Positions 1 to 6,300 are shown, numbered from the stretch's first letter. The stretch is DNA of 9,171 nt from Thermoplasmata archaeon (GCA_021827885.1 JAKAUD010000067.1:1-9171); one strand, 5' to 3'. Made by a program: numbers and translations. Notes: generated by a model from the sequence alone, not told the origin.

Positions 1-300
1 ACCGAGAAAGAGCTTATCTCCATGATATTTAACAAGATGGTTGATCCATACTTCTACTGGGCTGAGGCTATGGTAAAGGGGGGAACCGAAGATGTCAGCA
101 ATAAAGATCCAAAGGAATCAAGCGTCAAGGAAATTTCTGAACTTGTTACTAAGTATGACCTTGGTATATCGGAGATGAACAGTACCCCAAGCAGGATAAA
201 GCTGAAAAAGTATATTGACAAGGGATTTGAAGAACTAAACGCCAGGATGAAGAAGATCGGCTATTCGTATGAGAAGGGAAGCAGATCATTTGTGAAATAG
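1..300 (+). CDS. 3' end of an unrecognised protein (partial)
   Basis: An open frame runs from the window edge to a TAG stop at 298-300. The frame is already open at base 1, so the ATG at 22 need not be the real start and the gene most likely begins upstream. The visible 99 residues are hydrophilic, rich in Lys, Glu and Ser, with predicted helical character, no membrane segment and no signal peptide. A short aromatic stretch (DPYFYWAEAM) lies near the left edge and the C-terminal part is basic. I recognise no catalytic motif or domain and assign no function. Archaeal-style codon use (ATA, AGG, AAG) and the clean stop followed by non-coding DNA support a real coding end. It is on the same strand as the distant metabolic genes but separated from them by 3 kb of non-coding and insertion-sequence DNA, so no functional link is implied. 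Confidence 0.6.
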   Translation, partial: TEKELISMIFNKMVDPYFYWAEAMVKGGTEDVSNKDPKESSVKEISELVTKYDLGISEMNSTPSRIKLKKYIDKGFEELNARMKKIGYSYEKGSRSFVK

Positions 301-314
301 CAATACTTTATTCA

Positions 315-335
315 AAGAAGAAGGTCATTCTTCTT
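315..335. terminator. Perfect 8-bp hairpin just downstream of the first gene
   Basis: AAGAAGAA (315-322) and TTCTTCTT (328-335) are exact inverted repeats with a 5-base GGTCA loop, starting 15 bases after the stop codon of the upstream gene. The position suits a transcript end or 3'-stabilising structure. There is no U-run after the stem on the plus strand, and archaeal termination mainly depends on U-tracts, so the terminator role is uncertain. Confidence 0.35.
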
Positions 336-434
336 CCCTGTAAGCGGGTCATATTATGAAAGAGCCTTTAGGGGATAGTAAATGATGCCTCCTTTCAAGT
401 ATTCTTACATCCTCCGACCAGACACCCCTTCTCC

Positions 435-505
435 ATTCAATCCACGTTCAAACGATGTTCAAACTTAGTTCAAAATGTGTTCAAATGGCCGTTCAAACTT
501 TCAAA
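435..505. repeat. Helically phased GTTCAAA heptamer array (11-bp period)
   Basis: The heptamer GTTCAAA occurs exactly at 446, 457, 468 and 479, always 11 bp apart, then at 491 (12 bp). A degenerate ATTCAAT sits at 435, one 11-bp step before the first copy, and a TTTCAAA at 499 follows the last. The bases between copies are not conserved except for a frequent C after the heptamer. All copies point the same way. An 11-bp step places the heptamers on one face of the helix, as expected for cooperative protein binding (operator or iteron). A period of 11 is not a multiple of 3, so this is not a protein repeat. The bound protein and the target gene are not evident. Confidence 0.7.
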
Positions 506-810
506 CCACATGGGACTTCATACCCCCTTATAGGAACCCATAACAGTCCGACATGAGAAAATTGAACTTACATGAACCATGAAGAAAGTGAAAGTATCTG
601 TCTTAAGTGATGAGGAAGCATTGCAATTATTCTTGTCTCTGAAATTTTGAAACATTTATACGTGTCATATGAACTGCCATTTTCTTAAAACTGGTGCTTG
701 GCGAGAGTGACAAATCGTCCGATGTCGGCATTAAGAAAAAACGTGAATAATTTACTGGCAATCTCGACAGGCCGATATGCAGCCATCGGTTAGAATATCT
801 GGAAAACAGT

Positions 811-820
811 AGTATATAAA
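811..820 (+). promoter_or_regulatory. TATA-like box upstream of the IS5 element
   Basis: AGTATATAAA is a strong archaeal TATA-box match, about 18 bp left of the IS5 left end and about 92 bp before the transposase ATG. Predicted initiation would be near 838-846, at the inverted repeat. It could drive the transposase from outside the element, or be an older promoter cut off from its gene by the insertion. Confidence 0.4.
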
Positions 821-835
821 CGTTTGGAAATTAAT

Positions 836-851
836 TAGCGTGTTAAGCAAT
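836..851 (+). repeat. IS5 left terminal inverted repeat with flanking TA
   Basis: TAGCGTGTTAAGCAAT matches the reverse complement of 1870-1885 at 14 of 16 positions, including the flanking TA. The exact element boundary is therefore uncertain by about two bases. Confidence 0.65.
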
Positions 852-1883
852 CAATTAGTCTACTTCGGGAAAAGGTTAAACTGGGATTTTTGAAGAGGTG
901 TTTGATGCTGTATGACCAACACAAACACCCCCGGCGATATTATAGAAAGGAAAGATAAAAGGGTTTGGAGCAAGTACAACCCTTCCCTGGTGAAGAGGAT
1001 CAATGTCCTCCTCGACACATCGTTCCTAGAATCGTGGAAGGATGATCTAGAGAAGGAAAATGATGGGAAGGTGGGCCATCCATACGAATATCCACAGGAA
1101 TTCTTCGTCTTTCTTTCAAGAATGAGATCATTATGGAACGTTCCCTTCAGGGAACTGGAGGGCTTCGTCAGGAAGCTCTCAGAACTCACTGGCAAGTTCC
1201 GTCCACTGAGCTACGTGGCAATATTCCAGAGGATAAGGGGCATCCCCATATCAGGAATGATGGATGAGATAAATGGTGCTGCCAGGGATGGGATGACAGT
1301 CATCATAGACTCATCAGGCTTCAAGATAACACAGAGGGGCGATTGGTTATCGAACAAGTGGGGCACCAAGAGGAAGGGGTGGATAAAGATGCACATAGCA
1401 ATAGATGCGGAGAAGATGAACGTCGTCTCCCTCACCATAACGGACCAGAACACCGCTGACATCAAGGAGTTCAGGAAACTGATCTACCCTGTGCTGGGTA
1501 GAGCTTCGTCCTTATACGGAGATGGTGCGTATGACAGCAGGAAGAATTTCCAGTACCTCAGCAACAGGGGAGTTCAAGCGGTGATTCCTCCCATGAGCAA
1601 CTCCAGGTCCCTGTCTAGAAGCGGTGGTCCGGCAAGAGGCAGGGTGGTGAGATGCATCAAGAAGATAGGACTGGATGCATGGAAGAAGGAGGTGCAGTAT
1701 GGAAAGAGATGGAGGGTCGAGATATTCTTCTCGGCGTTGAAGAGGACGGTCGGAGAGGTGATCATGGCAAAGAAGCTGGTGTACCAGATACAGGAAGCTG
1801 TGATGAAGATACACGCATATTTCCTCCTCAGGAAGAACACTGTGGTGAACTGAATGGTTGTCGCCTACAATTGGTTAACACAC
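838..1883 (+). mobile_element. IS5-family insertion sequence, apparently complete
   Basis: The element is about 1,046 bp and contains one intact transposase gene (912-1853). Its ends are defined by imperfect inverted repeats: the left end reads GCGTGTTAAGCAAT and the right end, reverse complemented, reads GTGTGTTAACCAAT (12 of 14 identical). A TA dinucleotide directly flanks both ends (836-837 and 1884-1885) and may be a 2-bp target duplication, though two bases can match by chance. Size, single-ORF layout and DDE chemistry fit the IS5 family. It lies in non-coding DNA immediately left of an older, decayed IS110-type remnant, so the spot has accepted insertions more than once. It is the only element here that looks capable of current transposition. 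Confidence 0.75.
912..1853 (+). CDS. IS5-family DDE transposase
   Basis: This 313-residue protein is a DDE (RNase H-fold) transposase that would cut and rejoin the ends of the surrounding insertion sequence. The N-terminal part (about 1-120) is the family's helical DNA-binding region. The catalytic triad can be placed at Asp133 (IIDSSGFK), Asp204 (YGDGAYDS) and Glu270 (RWRVEIFFSALKR). The motifs KWGTKRKGWIKMHIAID (149-165) and VIPPMSN (224-230) are typical of the IS5 group with a DDE_Tnp_1-type domain. Length is normal and no frameshift or internal stop is seen. The first ATG of the open frame, 74 bases inside the left end, is chosen; GAGGTG at 894-899 is upstream but too far to be a convincing ribosome site. 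By eye the gene is richer in G and C and more biased to AGG arginine than the metabolic genes, consistent with a mobile origin. I do not assign a subgroup. Confidence 0.93.
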   Translation: MTNTNTPGDIIERKDKRVWSKYNPSLVKRINVLLDTSFLESWKDDLEKENDGKVGHPYEYPQEFFVFLSRMRSLWNVPFRELEGFVRKLSELTGKFRPLSYVAIFQRIRGIPISGMMDEINGAARDGMTVIIDSSGFKITQRGDWLSNKWGTKRKGWIKMHIAIDAEKMNVVSLTITDQNTADIKEFRKLIYPVLGRASSLYGDGAYDSRKNFQYLSNRGVQAVIPPMSNSRSLSRSGGPARGRVVRCIKKIGLDAWKKEVQYGKRWRVEIFFSALKRTVGEVIMAKKLVYQIQEAVMKIHAYFLLRKNTVVN

Positions 1884-1885
1884 TA
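1870..1885 (-). repeat. IS5 right terminal inverted repeat with flanking TA
   Basis: ATTGGTTAACACACTA is the inverted partner of 836-851 (14 of 16 positions). It starts 17 bases after the transposase stop codon, so the element has very little 3' non-coding DNA. Confidence 0.65.
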
Positions 1886-1912
1886 TCTTCTAGTCAGTGG
1901 GACTACCTGACT

Positions 1913-1955
1913 TTGGGACACGCGCGTAAAATATCAGGTCAGCCGTCCTTGCATT
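1913..1955 (+). repeat. Left arm of 43-bp inverted repeat
   Basis: It begins TTGGGACACGCGCG and continues through TAAAATATCA, a 24-base stretch found exactly, in reverse complement, at 3215-3238. The next 19 bases match with four substitutions. The CG-rich core (GCGCG) is unusual for this A/T-rich region, which makes chance similarity very unlikely. Confidence 0.88.
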
Positions 1956-2040
1956 CAATATGAGAAGGGTGATCAACATAAAAGGTTTCAGTGTTCTGAT
2001 CAAGGCAATTAGAGGCAGTAAACAGCAGTTGAGAAACGCC

Positions 2041-2992
2041 ATGGATGTATCTCAGAACACCTGATACGGGCGTCAATAAATAACATAAAGAACATCTGAA
2101 ACTTAGCTTACCTGGCATGTTAAGTCAGATAATTACTGTGAAGTCTTGCACAAAACAAACTTTTCACACAGTCTGAACCTTCGAGGATCGTCAAATCAAA
2201 AGAGAAGAATGACAAGGTGGATAGCTTAAAATTGGCGAAGCTGCATCTAGTAGACATGCTTCCTGAATCTCATCTGTTATCTGAGGATGAAAAAATATTC
2301 CGTGATCTCCTCATATAGAGGGTGAAACTGTCCAGTGAAATCTCTTCCACAAAGAATGCAATAATTGGATATCTGAAGAGGGAGGGTTTCTATTCCTCAT
2401 TGCCTGAATACAATGACAGCTTCTCTAAGAAGAGAAGGGCAGCCATCAAGAATATAAGATTCAACAGCCAGAAGGATCTTGTTCTCAAAACAATGATGGA
2501 AAGACTTGAATTCCTTGAGGGACAGAGGGACCCCTTGGACATGGAGATAAGGAAGATAGCAAGGGATAACGAGGACGTTAAGCTTCTCATGACAATTCCA
2601 GGCATAGATTACTATCTTACTTCCCTTCTGTCGTCTTACATAAGTGATGTAAAAACAGATTTCTAAAGGAGATAGGCTTGCATCCTTCTTAGTCGTCATT
2701 CCTGGGACCAGGGATTCCTCTTCGACATAAAGAGGCCACATGTCAAAGGAGGGTGCAGCAACAGCAAGATGGGCTTTGTCAAGCAGTTGACACTGTAACG
2801 CAGAGAAATAAGCCTCTCAAGGAATACTATAGCTCAGTGAAGAACAGGAATGGACCCGGGAAGTATGTCCGTGTATCAACGATGAGGAAGCTCATAAGGA
2901 TGATATATACGATGCTAAGGAAGAGGAGGGAATGGAAGTACGAGAATACAGCGCTTACTGAAAGCAAGCACTCCAGACTTGATGATGACTGA
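2041..2992 (+). pseudogene. IS110-family transposase, broken by stops and frameshifts
   Basis: Fragments in several frames line up in order with an IS110-type (DEDD/Transposase_20) transposase. The first is MDVSQNT at 2041-2061, the usual N-terminal Asp motif, followed at once by a stop. Then 2142-2315 gives EPSRIVKSKEKNDKVDS and DMLPESHLLSEDEK, matching the RuvC-like part with its K-x-D-x-x-D motif, and ends at a TAG. The same frame continues at 2319-2663 with a coiled-coil-like middle and LLMTIPGIDYYLTSLLSSYI, the start of the Transposase_20 domain. A shift near 2664-2672 leads to RLASFLVVIPGTRDSSST, an in-frame stop, then RGHMSKEGAATARWAL. After another shift, 2780-2989 gives NKPLKEYYSSVKN and MRKLIRMIYTML, the C-terminal signature. 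With at least three frame changes and several stops, no active protein can be made. The GTG frame at 2322-2666 and the frame at 2753-2992 are fragments, not genes. Confidence 0.85.
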
Positions 2993-3195
2993 ATCCGGAC
3001 ACATCGGTCAATGGAAACAGCTGCATGGCTTTTTGAGACATGGATCCAGAGTTCTTTATAGAGTGAGTGCCATTACCTGCCTCCGCTTTATTGTCAGATT
3101 GCATGAAAATGTTTATGCGTGTATGCGGAAAGGGCAGCGAAGGCAGTCTCCATCCGTCCCAATGGATATGTAAATAAAGAAGGTCATCATCACGT
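2993..3195 (+). other. 3' non-coding part of the IS110-type remnant
   Basis: These 203 bases separate the broken transposase from the right inverted-repeat arm. A 64-codon open frame (2979-3173) overlaps the transposase end but resembles nothing and is probably chance. IS110/IS1111 elements encode their bridge (seek) RNA in a terminal non-coding stretch; in the IS1111 group this is the right end. This segment is the larger non-coding end here and is where such an RNA would have been, but I cannot show target or donor loops by eye. Confidence 0.3.
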
Positions 3196-3218
3196 AACGC
3201 AAGAAGGGCTGACGTGAT
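3189..3218 (+). other. Hairpin overlapping the right inverted-repeat arm
   Basis: ATCACGT (3189-3195) pairs exactly with ACGTGAT (3212-3218), leaving a 16-base loop. The right stem strand lies inside the 43-bp arm and the left strand just inside it. A local structure at one end of a mobile element can mark transposase recognition or an RNA fold; here it may equally be chance. Confidence 0.35.
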
Positions 3219-3238
3219 ATTTTACGCGCGTGTCCCAA
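3196..3238 (-). repeat. Right arm of 43-bp inverted repeat
   Basis: This is the inverted partner of 1913-1955 (39 of 43 positions identical, outer 24 exact). It ends about 19 bp before the TATA-like box of the first metabolic gene, so the element edge directly adjoins that promoter. Confidence 0.88.
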
Positions 3239-3256
3239 TATCCCTCTGGGGAATGA

Positions 3257-3281
3257 TTTAATATTTATGAAGAATATTGAA
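3257..3281 (+). promoter_or_regulatory. Promoter with overlapping dyad before the first MmgE/PrpD gene
   Basis: TTTAATATTTAT (3257-3268) is an archaeal TATA-like box that predicts initiation near 3288-3293, just before the GTG at 3301. TTTAATATT (3257-3265) and AATATTGAA (3273-3281) form an inverted repeat (8 of 9 positions) with a 7-base spacer, covering the box and the DNA just downstream of it. This is a place where a repressor could block TBP/TFB or polymerase. The arms are A/T-rich, so the dyad alone is weak evidence. Confidence 0.45.
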
Positions 3282-3300
3282 TTTTGTGATTAGGGATAAC

Positions 3301-4689
3301 GTGAAAACTGGAAAAGCAACCCATGAAATGGTTGCATATCTTTCTGAAATTGAGTATAGTGATCTTACAACCGAGATTGTGATGAGAACAAAGTTTCTGT
3401 TTCTTGACTGGCTTGGTTCCTGTTTAGCAGGGAAAGTTTCAAGACAAGTTAAAACTATGGAAAGTTTCATTTCCAAGATGGGACCAAAATGGGGGCGCAG
3501 TGAAGTCATTCCTATGAAAAGAAATACAAGTCCGTTCTTTGCTGCATTTGTGAACGGTGCTTCTTCACACGTTTTCGAACTGGATGATTTGTACAATGCA
3601 GCTGTGTTACATCCAGGCACTGTCGTATTTCCGGCTGCCTTGGCAACTGCTCAGGATCTTTCATCTAGCGGTAAGGAGTTCATTACAGCGGTTGTGGCAG
3701 GCTATGAAACAGCCGCACGTGTCGGGGAGTTTCTTGGAAGGAGCCATTACAAGGTCTTTCACACGACAGGAACAGCTGGAACTTTTGGCGCTTCTGGTGC
3801 CGTATCTCATCTTTTGGGTGCGAACTATGACGAATTCCTTAATGCATTTGGATCTGCCGGCACTCAGGCGGCGGGCTTATGGGAATTTCTTAGAGATGGG
3901 GCAGACTCTAAACAGTTGCATACTGCAAAGGCTGCAGCAAATGGTATTGTGGCATCGTACCTTGCACACGAAGGTTTCACCGGGGCAAGGAATATTTTAG
4001 AGGGGGAGCAGGGACTTGGAGTCGGTATGTCCAGAGACGCAGATACGTCGCGATTTACAGACGGTCTTGGAAAGAAATGGGCAGTGCTTAACACTTCTTT
4101 GAAGTATCACGCGTCGTGCAGACATACACATCCATCACTGGACGCTCTGGATTCGGTAATAAAGCGAAATAAAATATCCCCTGCCGATATAAAGACTATC
4201 AAAGTCCACGTTTCCCAAGCTGCAATCGATGTTCTAGGCCCTATTACTGATCCTGTAAACGTACAACAGTCAAAATTTTCAATGCCATTTGTCCTATCGA
4301 CTTTCGTCTTAAAGGGGAATGCATCTATTAACAGCTTTCTCTATGAATCTCTAAATGACAAAAGAATTAGAGACCTTATGAAGAAAGTGGAAATGATTTA
4401 TGACGAACAAATCGATAGAGAATATCCAAAATTATGGAGGGGGTTTGTTGAGGTGGCCCTGACTGACGGAAAGATACTAACTGGGGAGGTCAAGTATCCG
4501 AAGGGGGATCCCGAAAATTTCCTTTCAAGGGAAGAGATTATGAGTAAGTTTAAATCTTTGGCTAAATACTCTGGAATCACTTCAGAAAAGGAAATCAAAG
4601 ATATTATTGATCTCGCAATGAACTTAGAGAAACTGGATGAGATCGGTACTCTAATAGAACAGGCAAATCAATCTACTTCTTCGAGGTAA
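3301..4689 (+). CDS. MmgE/PrpD-family enzyme (2-methylcitrate dehydratase or cis-aconitate decarboxylase type)
   Basis: This cytoplasmic enzyme of 462 residues belongs to the MmgE/PrpD family, which dehydrates 2-methylcitrate or decarboxylates cis-aconitate to itaconate. Family motifs from the chosen start are ELDDLYNAAVLHP (93-105), HTTGTAGTFGA (154-164), DSKQLHTAKAAANG (202-215), HEGFTGARNILEG (223-235) and SLKYHASCRHTHPSLDA (266-282). Asp95/96, His104, His154, Lys204 and Lys268 occupy places resembling the active-site residues I recall for animal cis-aconitate decarboxylase. Length is normal for the family. The GTG at 3301 is preferred because the TATA-like box predicts initiation near 3290 and family similarity begins around residue 10; a TTG at 3277 and a GTG at 3286 are in frame. 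The CoA-transferase gene follows after 22 bases, so the two are probably co-transcribed. The motifs do not distinguish dehydratase from decarboxylase; the neighbouring CoA-transferase, hydratase and lyase favour a C5/C6 dicarboxylate role. Confidence 0.88.
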   Translation: MKTGKATHEMVAYLSEIEYSDLTTEIVMRTKFLFLDWLGSCLAGKVSRQVKTMESFISKMGPKWGRSEVIPMKRNTSPFFAAFVNGASSHVFELDDLYNAAVLHPGTVVFPAALATAQDLSSSGKEFITAVVAGYETAARVGEFLGRSHYKVFHTTGTAGTFGASGAVSHLLGANYDEFLNAFGSAGTQAAGLWEFLRDGADSKQLHTAKAAANGIVASYLAHEGFTGARNILEGEQGLGVGMSRDADTSRFTDGLGKKWAVLNTSLKYHASCRHTHPSLDALDSVIKRNKISPADIKTIKVHVSQAAIDVLGPITDPVNVQQSKFSMPFVLSTFVLKGNASINSFLYESLNDKRIRDLMKKVEMIYDEQIDREYPKLWRGFVEVALTDGKILTGEVKYPKGDPENFLSREEIMSKFKSLAKYSGITSEKEIKDIIDLAMNLEKLDEIGTLIEQANQSTSSR

Positions 4690-4711
4690 AGAGGTTTACT
4701 TAGGTCGTATT

Positions 4712-6178
4712 ATGGAAACAAGAATCAAGAACAAAGAGCTAGAATCGAAAATTATGGACCCCCTGAATGCAGTTAGATTATTCGTATCTAAAAAAGCATT
4801 GGTAGCATTTGGTGGCATGGGAGGTCAATCAGTACCAAAACTGATCCCAGACGCAATAGCGAGACTTGAGGAATCTGAAGATATGAATTTTTCACTTACA
4901 GTATTTACGGGGGGCAGTGGTACTCCAAGATTTGAAAATGATCTATCCAAGGTCAGTGTACCAAGAAGGTATTACTATCTTAGCGGGAACTACTTCAGAG
5001 AAAGAGTTAATCATAGAGATACAGAGTTTTTCGATTACTGGGTCAGTGAGTATTCGCGCTTCATCAGAGACGGAACAATTACGAGAGGCCGCATGCTTGA
5101 CTTGACGGTAATAGAGGCGACTGCCATTGACGAGAATGGAAACATTGTTCCCTCTCTTTCAGTAGATTCATCGGCAGCATTTATTGAATCCAGCAAGAAA
5201 GTTATTATTGAAGTAAACGAGTCGAAACCAATATTAAACGGGCTTCATGATATATACCTCCCTGAATACGGCAAGCCTATTCACATTGTCAATGTCCTTG
5301 ACAGAATAGGGAATCCAACTATCAAAATCCCAAAATCTAAGATCGCTGCGATAGTTATAAGCTCAGAGAAAGAAGAAGCCGGTGGATCTTATCGTGCGGT
5401 AGATGAGAATGATTTTAAGATAGCCAAAAATATAAGCAGTTTCCTTGAAGGTGAGTATTACAGGGGTTTCTTGCAACAAAGGAATCCAATTCAACTAGGT
5501 GCCGGACCTGTTGCTAGTGCTGTCATGTCTACGCTTACGATGGAACATCTACAAATATGGTCAGAAATCATACCTGCTAAGTGGTTTAACTCACTTGGGA
5601 CCAAGGTTGATAGCATTAGCGCTTCTGCACTTTACACGATTCAAGGTGAAGAAAGTTATCTAGACTACCTTTTTGACAATATGGATTTTGCAAAGAAGCA
5701 TATTGTATTGCGACCTAACGAGGTTACAAATAGCGCAGAGGTGATCCAGAGGCTTGGTGTTGTCGCTGTACAACAGGCAATCGAAATCGACATTTTTGGG
5801 GCTGCAAATGTTTCACACATTAATGGAATGATACATAATGGAGTTGGTGGCTCCGGTGACTTTACGAGAGCTGCAAGGTTAGTTATCGTAGCTCTTCCGT
5901 CCACTGCGTCCAATGAGGGATACTCAAGGATAGTCCCAATGCTATTAAATACTGACATACCAAAACAGGACATTGATGTTGTGATAACAGAGTATGGAGT
6001 AGCTGACCTAAGAGGCTTCTCGCCTAGGGAAAGGGCAAAGGAGATAATAGAAAAATGCAGTCATCCAAAGTATAAAGATATTCTGCTAAGATATTACGAA
6101 AAGGCCTTTTCAAAAAATGGTCATATTCCAGTAGACCTAGAGGCGGTACTGGAATTCAGCAAAAGTGAGAAGCCCTAA
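4712..6178 (+). CDS. Class I CoA-transferase (acetyl-CoA hydrolase / 4-hydroxybutyrate CoA-transferase family)
   Basis: The 488-residue protein moves CoA between an acyl-CoA donor and a carboxylic acid through a glutamyl-CoA thioester. It has the two tandem alpha/beta halves of the acetyl-CoA hydrolase/transferase family. Landmarks are FGGMGGQSVPKLI (33-45), KVIIEVNESKP (163-173), QLGAGPVASAV (261-271), SEIIP (284-288) with Glu285 as likely nucleophile, GVGGSGDFTRAARL (377-390) and the C-terminal signature ITEYGVADLRG (425-435). Length is a little above the usual 430-460 residues because of a charged N-terminal extension; Met15 is an alternative start. AGGT at 4702-4705, 6 bases before the ATG at 4712, supports that ATG. 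No promoter is seen in the 22-base gap after the MmgE/PrpD gene. Followed by MaoC and CitE-type genes, it matches RipA of the itaconate-degrading ripABC set, implying an itaconate, mesaconate or citramalate acceptor and perhaps succinyl-CoA as donor. The substrate is inferred from context only. Confidence 0.9.
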   Translation: METRIKNKELESKIMDPLNAVRLFVSKKALVAFGGMGGQSVPKLIPDAIARLEESEDMNFSLTVFTGGSGTPRFENDLSKVSVPRRYYYLSGNYFRERVNHRDTEFFDYWVSEYSRFIRDGTITRGRMLDLTVIEATAIDENGNIVPSLSVDSSAAFIESSKKVIIEVNESKPILNGLHDIYLPEYGKPIHIVNVLDRIGNPTIKIPKSKIAAIVISSEKEEAGGSYRAVDENDFKIAKNISSFLEGEYYRGFLQQRNPIQLGAGPVASAVMSTLTMEHLQIWSEIIPAKWFNSLGTKVDSISASALYTIQGEESYLDYLFDNMDFAKKHIVLRPNEVTNSAEVIQRLGVVAVQQAIEIDIFGAANVSHINGMIHNGVGGSGDFTRAARLVIVALPSTASNEGYSRIVPMLLNTDIPKQDIDVVITEYGVADLRGFSPRERAKEIIEKCSHPKYKDILLRYYEKAFSKNGHIPVDLEAVLEFSKSEKP

Positions 6179-6272
6179 ATACTTATGAATAAATGCTTCG
6201 GGCCGTTGAATAGATCTTATTCTTAGAAACATTCCTCACACGGCGAGCCTTTTTAGGAGGGTTGTAAAATGC

Positions 6273-6300
6273 ATAAATATTTAATCATCCAACTGATTAA
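6273..6300 (+). promoter_or_regulatory. Leaderless promoter with perfect TTAATCA-N6-TGATTAA dyad
   Basis: ATAAATATTT (6273-6282) is a TATA-like box about 28 bp before the ATG at 6306, predicting initiation at or within a few bases of the start codon. TTAATCA (6281-6287) and TGATTAA (6294-6300) are exact inverted repeats with a 6-base spacer, lying between the box and the start. A 20-bp perfect dyad with centres about one helical turn apart at this position is a classic dimeric-repressor operator layout. Single TGATT-type half-sites also appear near the first promoter (3254 and 3287). No regulator gene lies in the window. Confidence 0.6.

Larger units (their letters stand above)
301..835. other. 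Non-coding region with hairpins, a phased repeat and possible gene debris
   Basis: I see no convincing gene in these 535 bases. They hold the hairpin at 315-335 and the heptamer array at 435-505, both listed separately. A 23-codon ATG frame lies at 579-650 and a 13-codon frame at 669-710; neither has support beyond being open. Two small hairpins share the sequence CCGAT: 719-728 (4-bp stem) and 772-789 (CCGAT-N8-ATCGG). If one base of the A-run at 735-741 is ignored, 721-789 reads as a peptide containing DVGI...NVNNLLAISTGR, discussed as possible transposon debris. The right edge is the IS5 insertion site. Confidence 0.5.
1913..3238 (+). mobile_element. Decayed IS110-type element bounded by 43-bp inverted repeats
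   Basis: Two 43-bp arms in opposite orientation (1913-1955 and 3196-3238) enclose a broken IS110-family transposase (2041-2992). The arms match at 39 of 43 positions and the outer 24 are identical. The enclosed unit is 1,326 bp, a normal size for an insertion sequence, with about 85 bp between left arm and gene and about 200 bp between gene and right arm. No target duplication is visible beside the arms. Long terminal inverted repeats are not usual for IS110 elements, though the IS1111 subgroup has short subterminal ones. Either this is an atypical IS110 relative, or an IS110 copy lies inside another repeat-bounded element. The whole unit is dead because its transposase is broken. Confidence 0.55.

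Noticed and set aside
435..505. Heptamer array considered as a CRISPR array
   Set aside because: The unit is 7 bp with 4-bp gaps, far below CRISPR repeat and spacer lengths.
579..650. 23-codon frame MKKVKVSVLSDEEALQLFLSL...
   Set aside because: It is open and reads like a protein start, but has no promoter or ribosome site at proper spacing and no recognisable relatives; listed only as part of the non-coding region.
860..1195. 111-codon minus-strand frame opposite the transposase start
   Set aside because: Antisense shadow of the transposase gene with no recognisable motifs.
1652..1963. 103-codon open frame overlapping the IS5 transposase
   Set aside because: It lies in another frame of a well-supported transposase and runs past the element's end; a shadow frame.
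2397..2741. 114-codon minus-strand frame
   Set aside because: Antisense to the decayed IS110-type transposase, whose plus-strand fragments give ordered family motifs.
2979..3173. 64-codon open frame after the IS110-type remnant
   Set aside because: It overlaps the transposase end, has an atypical composition and resembles no family; best explained as chance in element-derived DNA.
3557..4000. 147-codon plus-strand frame inside the first MmgE/PrpD gene
   Set aside because: Alternative frame of a gene with strong family motifs throughout; no independent support.
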